DNA of 64,000 nucleotides, from the NCBI GenBank assembly GCA_002205965.3, contig NADL03000642.1, positions 1 to 64,000 of the forward strand. The letters run 5' to 3'. This DNA comes from Kappaphycus alvarezii (taxonomy: Eukaryota > Rhodophyta > Florideophyceae > Gigartinales > Solieriaceae). This document shows, in pieces, positions 11,670 through 22,650 of this stretch (its first letter is position 1; each line of letters begins with the position of its first letter). A program made the translations under genes and the position numbers. The notes beneath the pieces are model-generated. The model was not told where the DNA came from and made no database searches. It saw only the letters and a list, made by a program, of their open reading frames with translations.

Positions 11670-13580
11670 AAGTCGAAGCCGGCATCCCCTTCAAGTTGTT
11701 GATTTCTAACTTCAATTATTCCCCAGTGATAACGTAGGACACCCAACCTGAGCACCTCTTGCAAGGAACCAACCGCAATAACCGCTTACAGTAAAGTACA
11801 TTACAATACCTGATTATCCTCCACACACTTTTCTGCCATACTGTACAACTCGTAAAGATCTACCACCATCCACAATACTTTGCGTCAATACTTGCTCTAT
11901 GTCTGTCTTGCGAAGAGGTGCAGCTAGAGTAGTTTGAGTAAAGGGTCTGAGTTCTGTACAGTAGACAGCACTGTATGAACAACATTATTCTTGGAAAAAA
12001 TGTCCACAGGGAAAACGAAGTGTATCTTAATGATTGAAAAACAGGGTCGCCTGCCTTCCCAAGTGCATCAAATAATTGATAGCCAATGATATAAAATGTC
12101 AAATTGTACAGTACGTCCATTTTTGCATTCAACACATCTCATGAAAGGATTCCCGGATCCACGTCATTTGCTCGAAATGAAAAATCCTCAGCATTCAACT
12201 GGATTTCTGCACAACGGGGTGTACAATATCGGGGTTGTCTTCCATACATAGTTGGCCACAGCTCAAAGAGGTGCTTGAAGGGGAGGTCATTGATTGTTTT
12301 CGGACGTTGGCAAAGCTTGTTTACATTACTGTTACAACCGCTCTCTGTCCCCCAGAGTTGGTGGTGGGACATTTCTCATTCCAGTTTCTGTCTACAGCTG
12401 TAAAGCGGGTGCAGGACAACTTCTTTACGATATGTGCTAATATTCTTTGACCAGTAGAGCCGCTGAAAAATGCCGTCAAAATGTTCACATAGATCAGAGG
12501 TCCTTGTGTAGAGAGAGGCTTTAGACATGACGTATCTACTTACACAATCGAGGCAATTCTGCGCAACAAGAGCGCCATGGCCACAGCCGGTTGGGAATGC
12601 TGCCCATCAATGGTTGGTAATGTCTTCGGAACAAATCAATTTACGAGAATGGGGGCTGGGTATCATTACAAGACATAACAGGTCGATTGCTCTCGCCTAT
12701 CACCAAATGTGCGGAACTGTGCCAATAACCACTTGCCTGATTTGGGGGGGGGACAAGAATTTCCGCTGATTCACTGCTTGTACCGGTAGAAGTAAAGTAT
12801 CGAAGGTGTGCAAACGGTACATGGTCGGTAAATAATCGCAATCCTTCCACGATCACCCAGTAGAAATATCGTTGTATGTGTTAATGTACTGTGCAGTGTT
12901 GTGCGCAATGGGACATGGCGTCATCTCGTAACAAGAAACATTGGAAAATATTCTGCGAGAAGAGCTTTTAGAGAAACAGAGGTGATGACTGTGTTCGTAC
13001 TGATCATCGGTGGTTCGTGCAACGAAGACTTTCATTTTAGTTTCAGCTCTTTCAGATAAGCTAAATCCTTCATAATTTTAGAGCTATACCTGAAAATGAA
13101 CAAATACGTACGGTAGAGGCATGGACAGTTCATTGCGAGTAGCCGATGTACCCGAAAGCATATCGGGACACTCAACTGCACCACATTTGCAAACGTTACT
13201 TCCACGCCACGCTACTTGCCAAGGATTATTTAGAGATAGAAACGAATCCCAGCCGCCATTTTGTTCTCAAAAGTTTAACTTTCCACGGAGGCAATTGAAA
13301 GTGAGGTTCGCACATTCCATTAATGCATCTGACATATGGGGCAACAAGGAAGAGGACTCAAGAATGACGAAATGGGACCAATAGCTTGCCGCATCAAGCA
13401 TGAATCGTGAAGATTGTCTACAGCTGAGGACATCAGCGCTTACCAGTACAGTACTGTATATGTTTTCGCCAGTCAAATCCGTGCATCGAAAATATCTGAT
13501 CGAACATGAAAAAATCTCAAAAGTTGGGAATATACATTTTCATGACCTAACATATAATCGATAAACAAGCATCCTCACGT
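11670..13580. other. Left-arm non-coding region with uncertain open frames
   Basis: About 1.9 kb mirrored at 31,200-34,600. Frames of 60-116 codons are open in both arms (12,139-12,372 minus matches the plus-strand frame ending at 32,641; 12,853-13,035 and 13,267-13,476 minus are also kept). None resembles a known family. Retention in both arms says little because the arms are so similar. The words TACAGTAC and GTACTGTA recur here. Confidence 0.35.
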
Positions 13581-13582
13581 CC

Positions 13583-13849
13583 TCACAGCAAAATGTGATC
13601 TTTCGCTTTCGGAACATAGAGGGATACAGAAATTCTCGGGGCGTGTTCTTGCGGTATGACAGGAGAAACAAGAGCATTTCGAGAAACAGATTGTTCTTCG
13701 TGAGACTGCAAACCTATCCATACACGTAATCGTATCGCTAATTCACCAACGACCAGGCTCTGATCGACTGTACTCAGCATCTGCTGTTGAATTTGTTGCA
13801 GTGCCCCAAATTCCTCTCTCCTTTCTGTAGCTAACTTGCAGAGGTACAC
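13583..13849 (-). CDS. Possible small protein, 88 codons, divergent from FAD gene
   Basis: Open frame on the minus strand, head-to-head with the FAD gene and about 300 bp from it. It begins MYLCKLATERREEFGALQ and has a helix-like stretch LQQIQQQMLSTVDQSLVVGE. The mirrored frame at 30,930-31,196 encodes the same residues although its nucleotides differ in adjacent wobble or silent positions within WIGLQ. That is compatible with coding but is a single event. No family was recognised. It could be an exon of a larger gene or chance. Confidence 0.25.
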   Translation of the reverse strand: MYLCKLATERREEFGALQQIQQQMLSTVDQSLVVGELAIRLRVWIGLQSHEEQSVSRNALVSPVIPQEHAPRISVSLYVPKAKDHILL

Positions 13850-14008
13850 ATTTCTACGTAGACGGGTAGATGGGCTGTGCGTAGAGCAGAACTTCGTTCA
13901 ATGCTGCCCCGAAACATAACTGCTCTAAATGTCACATCCAACGCCGCGGATGAAAACACTTCAAGATACATCCACCACAGTAAATTAACCCCCCATTTCA
14001 GGACAGGT

Positions 14009-14019
14009 ACATAAATACC
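14009..14019 (+). promoter_or_regulatory. TATA-like element upstream of FAD gene, left copy
   Basis: ACATAAATACC lies 130 bp before the ATG at 14,149. A pyrimidine-rich stretch with repeated CCTTCT/CTGTCC follows it, a plausible start region. It is preserved in the mirrored copy at about 30,760-30,770. Inferred from position and composition only. Confidence 0.35.
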
Positions 14020-14148
14020 TGCCTATCCTTCTACCTGTCCTCATTCCCATCGTTCTGTCATCCTCATTGAGCAGCAACTAGAAGAGCTAGCTTCAACTGC
14101 AACTACCTTCGCGACCTCCTAACTTTTAATCTCTCTTACACCTAACGA

Positions 14149-16596
14149 ATGGATCTCCTTCTTGTCGGCGGAGGCCCCCGCAGTGTCATCCAGGCTAGCT
14201 CTGAGATGGTCTTCATGCTCCTCTACAATGAGCACTTCCAGTACCTCCAGGAGCTGGGCGCTCACTATGATATCAAGACTACAATCATCGAGAAGCAGCC
14301 GTATGTTGGCGCAGGTATGGCATTCTCAGCAGGCCATGAAGGTATGACTAACACACCCGTAGAAGGCGATATTACCTTCCCAATCCCTGTCCCCCACCAA
14401 AGCCCAGAAAAGGACATTATCAAGTCTTTGCTCAGCTACCGCGAACGCTATGAGCGCCGCTTCGGGGGTGCAGAAGCTGGGCACTACCTCTTTTCCCTAA
14501 GTCAACGCAATCTGCCCGGGGCTGTAATGTTCAAAAAATCCCTCGGTCCCATGTCCTACACTCCCCAAGGTTTGCTTGATCAGGAGAAAGCATTCCTCAT
14601 GCGCAGAAGTGTTGGCGAGGAGGAGCTTTCATCATTTTCACACATCAGCCAGCTCGCCGCCGAGCACCTCCCCTTCTTCAAACTGGACGTTCGTCCTTCG
14701 ACTCTCGCTACTCAAATCAGTCTCAACGGAACCCATCAGGCTACGGCTACCGTGCAGCAGCTCGACTCCGGATCCATCAATCAGATCACCGCTGACGTCG
14801 TCCGACTCAATTCTGGTACGCCGCTAGTGAATCCCATCTCTGACCCTCGTGTAAATAGGTCTACTTTCTGCCAGCCGATGAACGCTGCTGATCTCAGGCA
14901 GTTTCTCCGCAGCAGGGGCCTCTTGAACGCTAGTGGTATGCTAATTCCGGGAAAGCGCATTATTAGCGGTGGGATGAGCTTGTCTGGACTGGACCAGATT
15001 GCCGCGCTTAGCTCGATCATGAATTTGTTTGAGGAGGACGAGGATTCACTCCTCGGATATAGAGTGACAGATTTTGCCAAGCGGGCGTACCCAGGTGCCC
15101 TCACTTACATCAGCAGGACTGCCGGGAAGGCCGCACTCCCAAGGCATGCTTTCACTCACAATTGGCAACAGGGAACTCCCGTCATCGGTACCACGCGGAA
15201 TCTACATGCCCTCTTCCTTCATCAGAACGGCGAGGAAGTCTTCAAGGCTTGGTACGACATTCTCGAGTGTGCCGTTGCTCGGGCGACGGGAACCACCCCA
15301 GAGAAGCTGCACGAGCCTACGTCCACTGAGTCCTTGCTTGAGACGCAGTTTGAGGAAACTGAATGGCACCTGCAGTGCCGCCGCAACGCCGGGATTTGTG
15401 AGCAAAACGGGGACATGGTGGGCAAAAAGTACTTCCTCAGGCTGTCAACCAGGACTTTGTACGGCGCTTGGCGCCAAGCCACTCTCAGTACGTTGCTCGG
15501 ATTCGGCCTCGAGCCGGAAAGCGACGCTGTTCATACCATGGATGCACTGGCTCCTCTAACGTGGACAGGGCGCCAGGGATACATGTACCACAGGGCACAG
15601 ATAGCTGCCATCACAAATCCGAAAAGTGCTGCAAAGTCATCGAACATGCACCTAGTACAGCGTCTGGGGGATGTGATGAACAATATTGTTGCGTCGCCTT
15701 CGGAGGTTCATAGCATGTTCCACTTGCTCATCGAAGCCGGTATCGCCAAGTATGTCCAGGCATCATATTCCGCAATACAGGCTGACGCAGACGGCCAACT
15801 GATGCTGAATAACGAAGCCTACGACGCCGTGCTGGTATCCGGAGTGATGACAAAAGACGCGGATGTGACATGGAAGTCGCTACTACCCCAAGTCAGGCCC
15901 GCAGGGGAAAGCAACGGGACAATCCCGGCGATCGGGAGGCACCGCCGTTTTTCGAACAAGGACGGCAGGCCTGTGGCAGTGGAGAGCAACACGTTTCTTG
16001 GGAAAGGATTCCACGGCAAGGCTGCTGATGGCGGGCAGTCGTTGCTAAGCAGCTGTGCGTTTGATGTGAACAACCGGGACTCAGCAGTGAATGATTCACC
16101 GTCATTTACGATGAGGAGAATGGCGCTGGCGCATTTGCATGCAGCCGGGCTGGACGCTCATTCGGTCCTGGATAGTATTTATGAGAGCATGAAGCCCTCG
16201 CGGGAGGACTTTGATGCAGAGGTAGAAAGATTCAGGGAACCGTACGAGAGCGGAATGGAGATGTGGGCGTATCTGAAGGCCGTAACGCGGTTCTCAAAGG
16301 GCAACGCGGCTGTATTTGCGGATTTGTATGACCTGGGAATCACAGCAAACGGGAGGAGGACGGTCATAAAAATGATGGGGGAGAGTAGGAACCTTGACAT
16401 GGAGAAGGCGGCGTCAGATTATCTGCACCGTATGATGTCTGTGGCGCAGTACAGCCCTGCATCGCGGGAGGAGTTTTATGGAAGGTTTGTCGATGCAACG
16501 GAGAAGGAAAACGGCAGGGCATATGAAATGGCGTTGGAAATAGCAAGGAATCACCTCGAGAGTAGGAAAAGTGGGGAGAGTGCAATTGTCTCATGA
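14149..16596 (+). CDS. FAD/NAD(P)-binding-type protein, left copy
   Basis: 815 codons, uninterrupted, with no sign of introns. The N-terminus MDLLLVGGGPRS (VGGGP at residues 6-10) is a Rossmann dinucleotide-binding turn. An acidic residue (E48, in TTIIEKQ) ends the second strand, and the GAGMAFSAGH and TNTP segments (about 54-70) resemble the FAD-NAD(P)-binding family of large bacterial and fungal proteins that begin VGGGPRG with G-x-G-x-A-Y/F and NTP motifs. These are flavin-dependent oxidoreductases of mostly unknown substrate. No signal peptide or membrane segment is evident, so a soluble location is likely. The first ATG is followed at once by the dinucleotide fold, which supports this start. 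A second copy (28,184-30,631) differs at six visible residues. The specific reaction cannot be read from the sequence, and the partner genes give no clue. Confidence 0.8.
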   Translation: MDLLLVGGGPRSVIQASSEMVFMLLYNEHFQYLQELGAHYDIKTTIIEKQPYVGAGMAFSAGHEGMTNTPVEGDITFPIPVPHQSPEKDIIKSLLSYRERYERRFGGAEAGHYLFSLSQRNLPGAVMFKKSLGPMSYTPQGLLDQEKAFLMRRSVGEEELSSFSHISQLAAEHLPFFKLDVRPSTLATQISLNGTHQATATVQQLDSGSINQITADVVRLNSGTPLVNPISDPRVNRSTFCQPMNAADLRQFLRSRGLLNASGMLIPGKRIISGGMSLSGLDQIAALSSIMNLFEEDEDSLLGYRVTDFAKRAYPGALTYISRTAGKAALPRHAFTHNWQQGTPVIGTTRNLHALFLHQNGEEVFKAWYDILECAVARATGTTPEKLHEPTSTESLLETQFEETEWHLQCRRNAGICEQNGDMVGKKYFLRLSTRTLYGAWRQATLSTLLGFGLEPESDAVHTMDALAPLTWTGRQGYMYHRAQIAAITNPKSAAKSSNMHLVQRLGDVMNNIVASPSEVHSMFHLLIEAGIAKYVQASYSAIQADADGQLMLNNEAYDAVLVSGVMTKDADVTWKSLLPQVRPAGESNGTIPAIGRHRRFSNKDGRPVAVESNTFLGKGFHGKAADGGQSLLSSCAFDVNNRDSAVNDSPSFTMRRMALAHLHAAGLDAHSVLDSIYESMKPSREDFDAEVERFREPYESGMEMWAYLKAVTRFSKGNAAVFADLYDLGITANGRRTVIKMMGESRNLDMEKAASDYLHRMMSVAQYSPASREEFYGRFVDATEKENGRAYEMALEIARNHLESRKSGESAIVS

Positions 16597-17745
16597 GCTT
16601 TTTCTGAAAGACATCATTCCCTCTGCAGTAGTCCTTCTAAGCAGTTACACAGAGGTTTTGTAAATTTAACGACCAAATCATCAAGGGGACTTTATTGGGT
16701 GGTTTATTGTTCAGGAGGAATGGATCGACTCGTCCTGCCCGAATAGCTATCTGCTAAGCGGCTAATAGTAAAATTCGTAGACCCTACAAAGCTGGTACGC
16801 TTGGCTCTGTCTCCAAGGCAACGACCTGCCCTTTCCCGTCTCGGGATGCAACCGGTTTAGATCTCTAGGCCGTTAAGCACCCCAACTCCCTCGTTCTCTG
16901 TATTCGTCACCTGTATGTGTATCTAAGAGCCATCTTACCGAGAAAACAGCAGATGAAAGTTACCGCAAATCGGTACTATGAGTAAAGGTATTCCTCTTAG
17001 AAGGGGGTTCTAGAAGTGTCCATTACAACAGGTCCCAGTATATCTTGAAAGGAAATGGCCACTTACTGTTGTGACTATTTCGAGGGCCCAACAACAACTT
17101 TAAATTTCTTAGACTGCGTAATCATGTACCGAGACTAAGTGATTCTCTACAATATTCGATAGCCGCAGACAATTTGCTGATTCATGATATATACTCGTTG
17201 AATGTGAATCTGCGTCAGAAATGCCCAACTATCAAGTTTCATGTTTCGCTTTAATCATATTCGAGAGCACGTGGGGTTTAACCCATTGATGCTTGACATA
17301 TAGAGCCGCATCCAAGCCGATTTCGATATCACCTCCTAAATCATTACTTTTTTCTTGACTCCAGGCGGGCTACCATCCGTGTTAAGAGAAAATGAATACC
17401 ACCACGCGCCATATCTTCATAATGGTGACGAGAGTCACTGTTTCACTTTCCGCCTACTCGTCAGTTCCTATTTCAGTGCAGGTGAAGATTCCATACTTGA
17501 TTCCCGGAAGAGGTAGCGCTAATCGCTCTTTTCCCAAATGTACCAATAAGCTCGATCTCAAGTGCTCCAATGAATTAATATTCATAAGACTCCTAACCTT
17601 TGCACTGTTCGTACTGTAGTAAACCATCCTATTAGCCCCTTTTACCCACTAAATCAATTATGTAGATTTGAATGAAAATTCCTGCACATGCGTACTTTTA
17701 AGGAGTGTGATCAACAAGATTAAAGTTTATGTTGGATTTTAAAAA
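16597..17745. other. Downstream flank of FAD gene, non-coding
   Basis: About 1.1 kb, mirrored at 27,035-28,183 with high identity. It contains one 75-codon frame (17,392-17,619; mirror 27,161-27,388) with identical translation in both arms but no recognisable family. A CCGTTAAGCACCCC stretch near 16,872 recalls 5S rRNA, but the surrounding sequence does not fit. Confidence 0.4.
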
Positions 17746-18019
17746 GGGTAATTTGGCGTTATTTTAATGCATGGAAGATTTGGTCGGTTATATCCACGCC
17801 GCTAATGCGTTATGCAGGACAAATCGTCGCTAATGGGTAACACTACAGTCCAGTACATGACCTTCCTTACAGGGCCGGCTCAATGCCAGCGAGCAGGAAT
17901 GCCGCGTTGGACATGACGGCCGCGGCAGCGTGCCTTTGGATAAGCACCGCTCTAACCATCCCATAGGTCTTCATCGCTCGAACAACCACGTCCCGCGCGA
18001 CATCGGTTACACCGCGTAC
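17746..18019 (-). mobile_element. LINE family A fragment in left arm
   Basis: 274-bp 3' end of LINE A: tail complement at 17,746 (diverged, AACGCCAAATTACCC on the minus strand) and the coding end with HAAAAVMSNAA to the segment TDVAR. It ends at GCGGTGTAAC and is followed by an A-run. The mirror copy lies at 26,761-27,034, so this insertion is older than the inverted duplication. Confidence 0.85.
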
Positions 18020-18155
18020 AAAAAAAGGTGCCAATAGTTAAGAACTGCAGCTAACATATTGTGCTGGAATTTGAAGTCCATAATGTGAGGTCATAAACTC
18101 ATCGCATTATCAATGCTCGCTCAAATAGCTTCGCGTAAGTTGAATGTTAAGTACT

Positions 18156-20611
18156 TCGTGCAATCGGTCAACGGAGGTGTCGCAAGCGACAAATGTCCTA
18201 TCGTCGTATAGTTGAGCGAATAGAAAAAATTGGATAAGGACGACAGTTGAGAGTTCTACAAGGGAGTGTAGAAACTTTTATGCCCAGTGACCAGCGTACG
18301 GAAAACGTTTCTTAGGTTTGAAGCTGACTCTCAACTTCCTAACTACTTCGGAATTGACTTGAAGTTGTCTGCCTGCCTGCTTGAACTCTCCAAGAGGATG
18401 CATTTTGCTCAGCTTATATAGACTTTTCGGCGAACAATAAAGTCTCAAACAAACAGACTAAGTACCACAAAATGTATTGAAGGGAATCATGTGAACGAGA
18501 GGAATAATGCAATATATTTCCTCGGGTATGGCACCTAGGTATTCCCTCGGGTAAGTACCTGGGCGCCATGCCCATGCCCGCCACCCATCAGCTAGTGGTG
18601 GGAATTGATGTGGCCATTATATACATTTTCAGAGCCAGTTTTAGTATTACCCAGACCCTTGACGTTTACTGACATCTATTAATCCCAGGCGTGTCATTAA
18701 ATAAAAAACAACCCATGAATTTGCCACACTCATTTAAACTTAAAATATCTCTCAAAATCAGGTACTGTAAACATATCTCGCAAGTTCAGATATTATATCC
18801 GAAATAGAAATATCATTCAGTGTGCCAATTTGCTCAATTGATGGCAGAATCCTGGCGGAGTGCAATCGCAAAGCATTTTGTTTCGAACACTGAGAATAAA
18901 GGCCGCATGGCCATGCCAGAAGTAAATAGCACGCCATCAAACTATTAAACGAACACATTTGTTCAAAGTTTGATTGTCTCCGTTCCTTTCTGTCTACCTC
19001 ATTCAGAGTCAACTACGCTGTTCATTCGTCCCTGTTCTCATCTCGGAACACATCGCAGTGACTCCATCCCTCAGTCTACCTGTCCCTCTGTCTCCCTGTC
19101 TCACGGTCTTCCTGTCTTAAAATCTACTAGTATCTCCTTCCAGTATTCTCTCTGTCTTTCAGCTTTCTATTTCCGGCGTCCTGGGCTGCCATAGTTTTGC
19201 CCAGTCTTTTCACAGCTATGGGCCTAGGTTCCGCAGCTTTGCCGAACATTCCCAGATTCACGTGGGATCTGAGAAGACCGCCGTGGACCGATGCCTGTGG
19301 AAACCAATGACAGTATCATGATGCCGTTTTCATTTAGAAATAGTTCCGTGGAAAGCTGCCTACAAGAAATCCGAACAAGATACCGTCTGATACTCAAGAT
19401 TTTGTCCTTCAGTCGCAACTTTTCGTGCTGCCTCTAAACTTTGTGAAAAGATTTTCCGTTGATTTTATCCAGTCAAATGAAATTACCTTTGGCTATTGCA
19501 AATTAAATATACCGAAAATATCCGCTGTCCATATTGGAGAGTCATTTGACAAGTTTGTCTCAGTCCTGCAGTCTACACGATCTGAATTGGAATCGTTCAA
19601 TAACTCTGAAGCCCGCTTGAACATGGAAGTCTTTCGCTTCTTTTCGTCGGTTGGAGTTGAAAATATTCCAGATTCCCTGCTAACATTTTTGTTGTTCGCC
19701 AGCGCCAAGCTTGACTCCAATCAAAGAGTAGCTATGATAGCGTCTGGAGCTCCCAAGCAGTCTCAAGCACAGAAGTCCGCAAATACACCGTGACCGTATG
19801 CTTAGTCTGTTTTGAAGAAAGTCAACTACGTAGATTCAGCCTATGTAATTCGTGATTGTGACTAGTCGAAAGACATGGGACCCAAAAGGCCACCCATTCC
19901 CCTTTCCGCCAGCTCTGCATTTAATCAAAACTTGTCGAGACCTAAGAGAAGGTAAAAGGCGAAAGAACTAGCTGAAATCAAGAAAAGGACTCAGTGGAAG
20001 GCATACGGGGAAACTGGAAACTGTAAATCGGACAACCCTTGCAAGAAAAATCGTGATAATGGAAACCAAATCAAGCCAGCCGGCGCAAGATCAAATTCGT
20101 CTCTAACAGACAGAGTCCCTTCCCACATAATATCCATTTCGGATGGCAACGACGACCATATGCCCCTACTCGGCCATTTTGTCGATGATACTGCAGCCTA
20201 TAGCGGGATGGGCATTGTTGAGCTACGACGGTTTGCAAGCGAGTTAGTGCCTTCCTGGGATGGGAAACTTGAGCCTCTCCCTGAAGCTATTGCCGACTGC
20301 CCATTTTGGCAGTATGGCAAAGGCAGACACTTCAGCGCTCGAAGACAAACCATCGGGTCTATTTATCTGTCTCTCGTCTCTGACTAGGGAACCGGGGTCA
20401 ACATCCGTCACCTAATGCTCGAAGATTCGTCAGCATTGGTTATAGACCGAGATGTCACCCGATAAAGTGTCATTGTCCATTTGAACGACAGCTGTATCAT
20501 ATTCAAGGGATCTCTGGTAGGTGACTGCAACACCATTATGCAAAGCTGAGAGCTTTGCGCGTTTTTTGTTAACTTGCAGACTGATGATTCCTTTTTCTTT
20601 TATGGTATCGA
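18156..20611 (+). mobile_element. Copia element B, 5' part (LTR, gag, protease)
   Basis: Fossil of a diverged copia relative. A TATA-like GCTTATATAGAC followed 20 bp on by AATAAAG (18,414-18,446) suits an LTR. The LTR probably ends CA at 19,214, just before GCTATGGGCCTAGG, a primer-binding site like that of copia A with two changes. Gag then starts MGLGSAALPNIPRFTWDLR, parallel to copia A gag. Protease-like HFVDDTAAYSGMGIVELR lies near 20,180-20,230. Its left LTR edge is not resolved. The element is broken and clearly older than copia A2, which interrupts it at ATCGA. Confidence 0.75.
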
Positions 20612-21164
20612 TGTGAAAATTGACGAAATATTTTAATCTCTATCCCGGTGTCCTACATTGATGCTGAATTGTGGAGCAATATTTTTATTGAGGCTCACAA
20701 TTTATATTTATTATGAATCATCAAGGAATAATTTTATCTGTTTTACACTGGCACTATTTTATGCTGAATTCAGTGTGAAATAATTTTTATGTCCTACAGT
20801 TGGGTTTTTATATTATACAGGCTATAATTATTACATTTATGCTACCAAAAATTATTATCTGGATGATTGCTTACCTGTAAAATACTGCAATAATTATTGC
20901 TGAGCCTAAATTATGTCTACCAAAATTATTGAACGGCTCACCTGATTTTTGTAGCAGGTTCACCCTGGTGTAGAGTATAAGTAGTCTAGGTTGTTAGAAA
21001 TATTTTTACATCCTCGGGCTATCGAAATATTCCCCTCGATCAGATATTATTAAATTTGGTTTTCTATTCATTATTCATTCTAAGTCCGATTGTGGCATTT
21101 ATTTATTTATTCAAGTTGGAACTATTTATTATTATTTGGATCTACCTATCCCAATTATTTTGCA
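20612..21164 (+). repeat. 5' LTR of copia A2
   Basis: 553 bp, TGTGAAAATTG ... ATTATTTTGCA. The TG/CA ends abut the ATCGA duplication on the left and the primer-binding site on the right. Confidence 0.93.
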
Positions 21165-21177
21165 GTTATGGGCCCAG
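21165..21177 (+). promoter_or_regulatory. Primer-binding site, copia A2 (half-tRNA-iMet type)
   Basis: GTTATGGGCCCAG immediately follows the LTR and is complementary to the anticodon stem-loop of initiator tRNA-Met. The same short motif follows the LTR of Drosophila copia, where a 5' tRNA half is the known primer. The gag start ATG is 21,168-21,170, inside this site. Confidence 0.8.
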
Positions 21178-22650
21178 ATCGCTCCGAAATTCCTTCAAGG
21201 CCGAAATTTTCATGGGATCTTCGCACGGCTCCTTGGACGGATGGTAAAGGACCTCAAGAAAAATATTTTGATGCTGTTCAAAAATGGAAATCTGTTCATG
21301 ATTTATTACCAGCTACAAATTCAAATAAGGTTCCTAAGGCAGTACAAGGTCTTGTCTTACAATCACAATTATTTGGACGAGCTCTTGATATTTGTAAGAA
21401 AATTCCAGACACAGAAATTCAGTCTGAAAATGGTGCATTAGCGATTGCTAACGCTATTCATAAGGTGGATCCTCTATCATCTATATCAGATACATTTCAA
21501 AAATTCTTAGATCTATTACACACTACTCGTGGTGATAATGAGTCTTTAAAAAATTTTGAATCACGGTTTGCTTCTCAAATTGCCCGATTTCATTCATCTA
21601 CTGGTACTTCAAATACCTGAAGCACTGGTATCATTTTTGCTCCTGGCTAATTCCAAAATTGATTCAAACCAGCGAGTATCTATTTTGGCTGCTGCTTCTC
21701 CGAAGCATGAAGAAGCCGATTTGGAAAAAGGAAAAATCCTAGAATTAATCAAATATTCAGAAATATCATCTACTATTCGTGCATGTGATAAACCAAAAAA
21801 TACAAATCAAACATATGGAAATGCTCAAAAATATATCTCTTCAAGTCAATCAAATATTTCATACGGAGAAAAGAAAAATTTCAAGAAAAATAATAAGCAA
21901 GATTATCTCCTGAAGACTTTGCTGCGCTCAAGGCAAAATCAACTTGTGACCGATGTGGAGAAATTGGCCATTGGGCCTATGAAAAAGATAAATGCAAGAG
22001 TGCTAAAAATTATCATAAAGGTTCATCATCTAGAATGGGAAATGCAGAAAATATCAAAGACAAAAATGATTCTGGTTCTGTAACATTTCATATGGTAAAA
22101 ACGGTGCTTGATTCTCCGTCAAATACGTTATACCCAGGTCCGTTACTTGATGATGGAGCACCGTATAGTGGAATGGGTTTGTTGAATTACGAGCACTTTC
22201 GAAATTTATTTTACCGAAATGGAATGGAATTCTTGATGAACTTCCTGAATGTATCAAGGACACGCCCTTCTGGCAATACGGAAATGGCGACCACTCAAGC
22301 GAAAAAAGAAAAATGATCGGTTCAATATTTTTATCAGCTATTTCAGACAATGGAAATCAGGTTAAAATAAGGCATCTAATAATCAGTGGATCATCTCAAT
22401 GGGTTATTGGAAGAAATATCACAAGAAAATCAAATATTATTCATATGACGGACAATCGCATCGAGTTCGAGTCCGCAAATAATTCAATCGATTCTATAAC
22501 ATTGGTGGATCATGGTCATCATTGTTATGTACCTGGAAATATATTTATACAATCATCCGAACCTATTGAAAACTCATTTCTATCAGCAATTTTTCCAACA
22601 ATATCAATACATCAAAAAATATATCTTGGGCTGAAAAGAAGAAAATAATT
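21168..22650 (+). pseudogene. Copia A2 gag and protease region
   Basis: Fossil coding region beginning MGPDRSEIPSRPKFSWDLR at the ATG in the primer-binding site. The gag part includes the knuckle segment (CDRCGEIGHWAYEKDKC region near 21,950-22,000) and is followed by the protease-like LLDDGAPYSGMG (near 22,150). It is very similar to the equivalent region of copia A1. Confidence 0.8.

Larger units (their letters stand above)
11419..18155 (+). repeat. Inverted duplication, left arm
   Basis: Reverse complement of 26,625-34,790, with high identity over nearly its whole length. It contains the FAD/NAD(P)-binding gene, its flanks and a LINE fragment. The outer edge lies at the CAACATG before 11,425 and the inner edge near 18,155, where similarity to the right arm fades. 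The left arm is shorter because the right arm holds a LINE and a 186-bp insertion that the left lacks. Confidence 0.9.

Noticed and set aside
15074-15559. 161-codon frame inside the FAD gene
   Set aside because: It overlaps the 815-codon frame, which carries the motifs, so it is a shadow in another frame.
16780-16900. 5S rRNA-like word CCGTTAAGCACCCC
   Set aside because: Only about 14 bases resemble 5S rRNA. The flanking sequence does not form the expected helices or the other conserved blocks.
17392-17619. 75-codon frame present in both duplication arms (mirror 27,161-27,388)
   Set aside because: The arms are nearly identical there, so retention is not evidence of coding, and no family was recognised.
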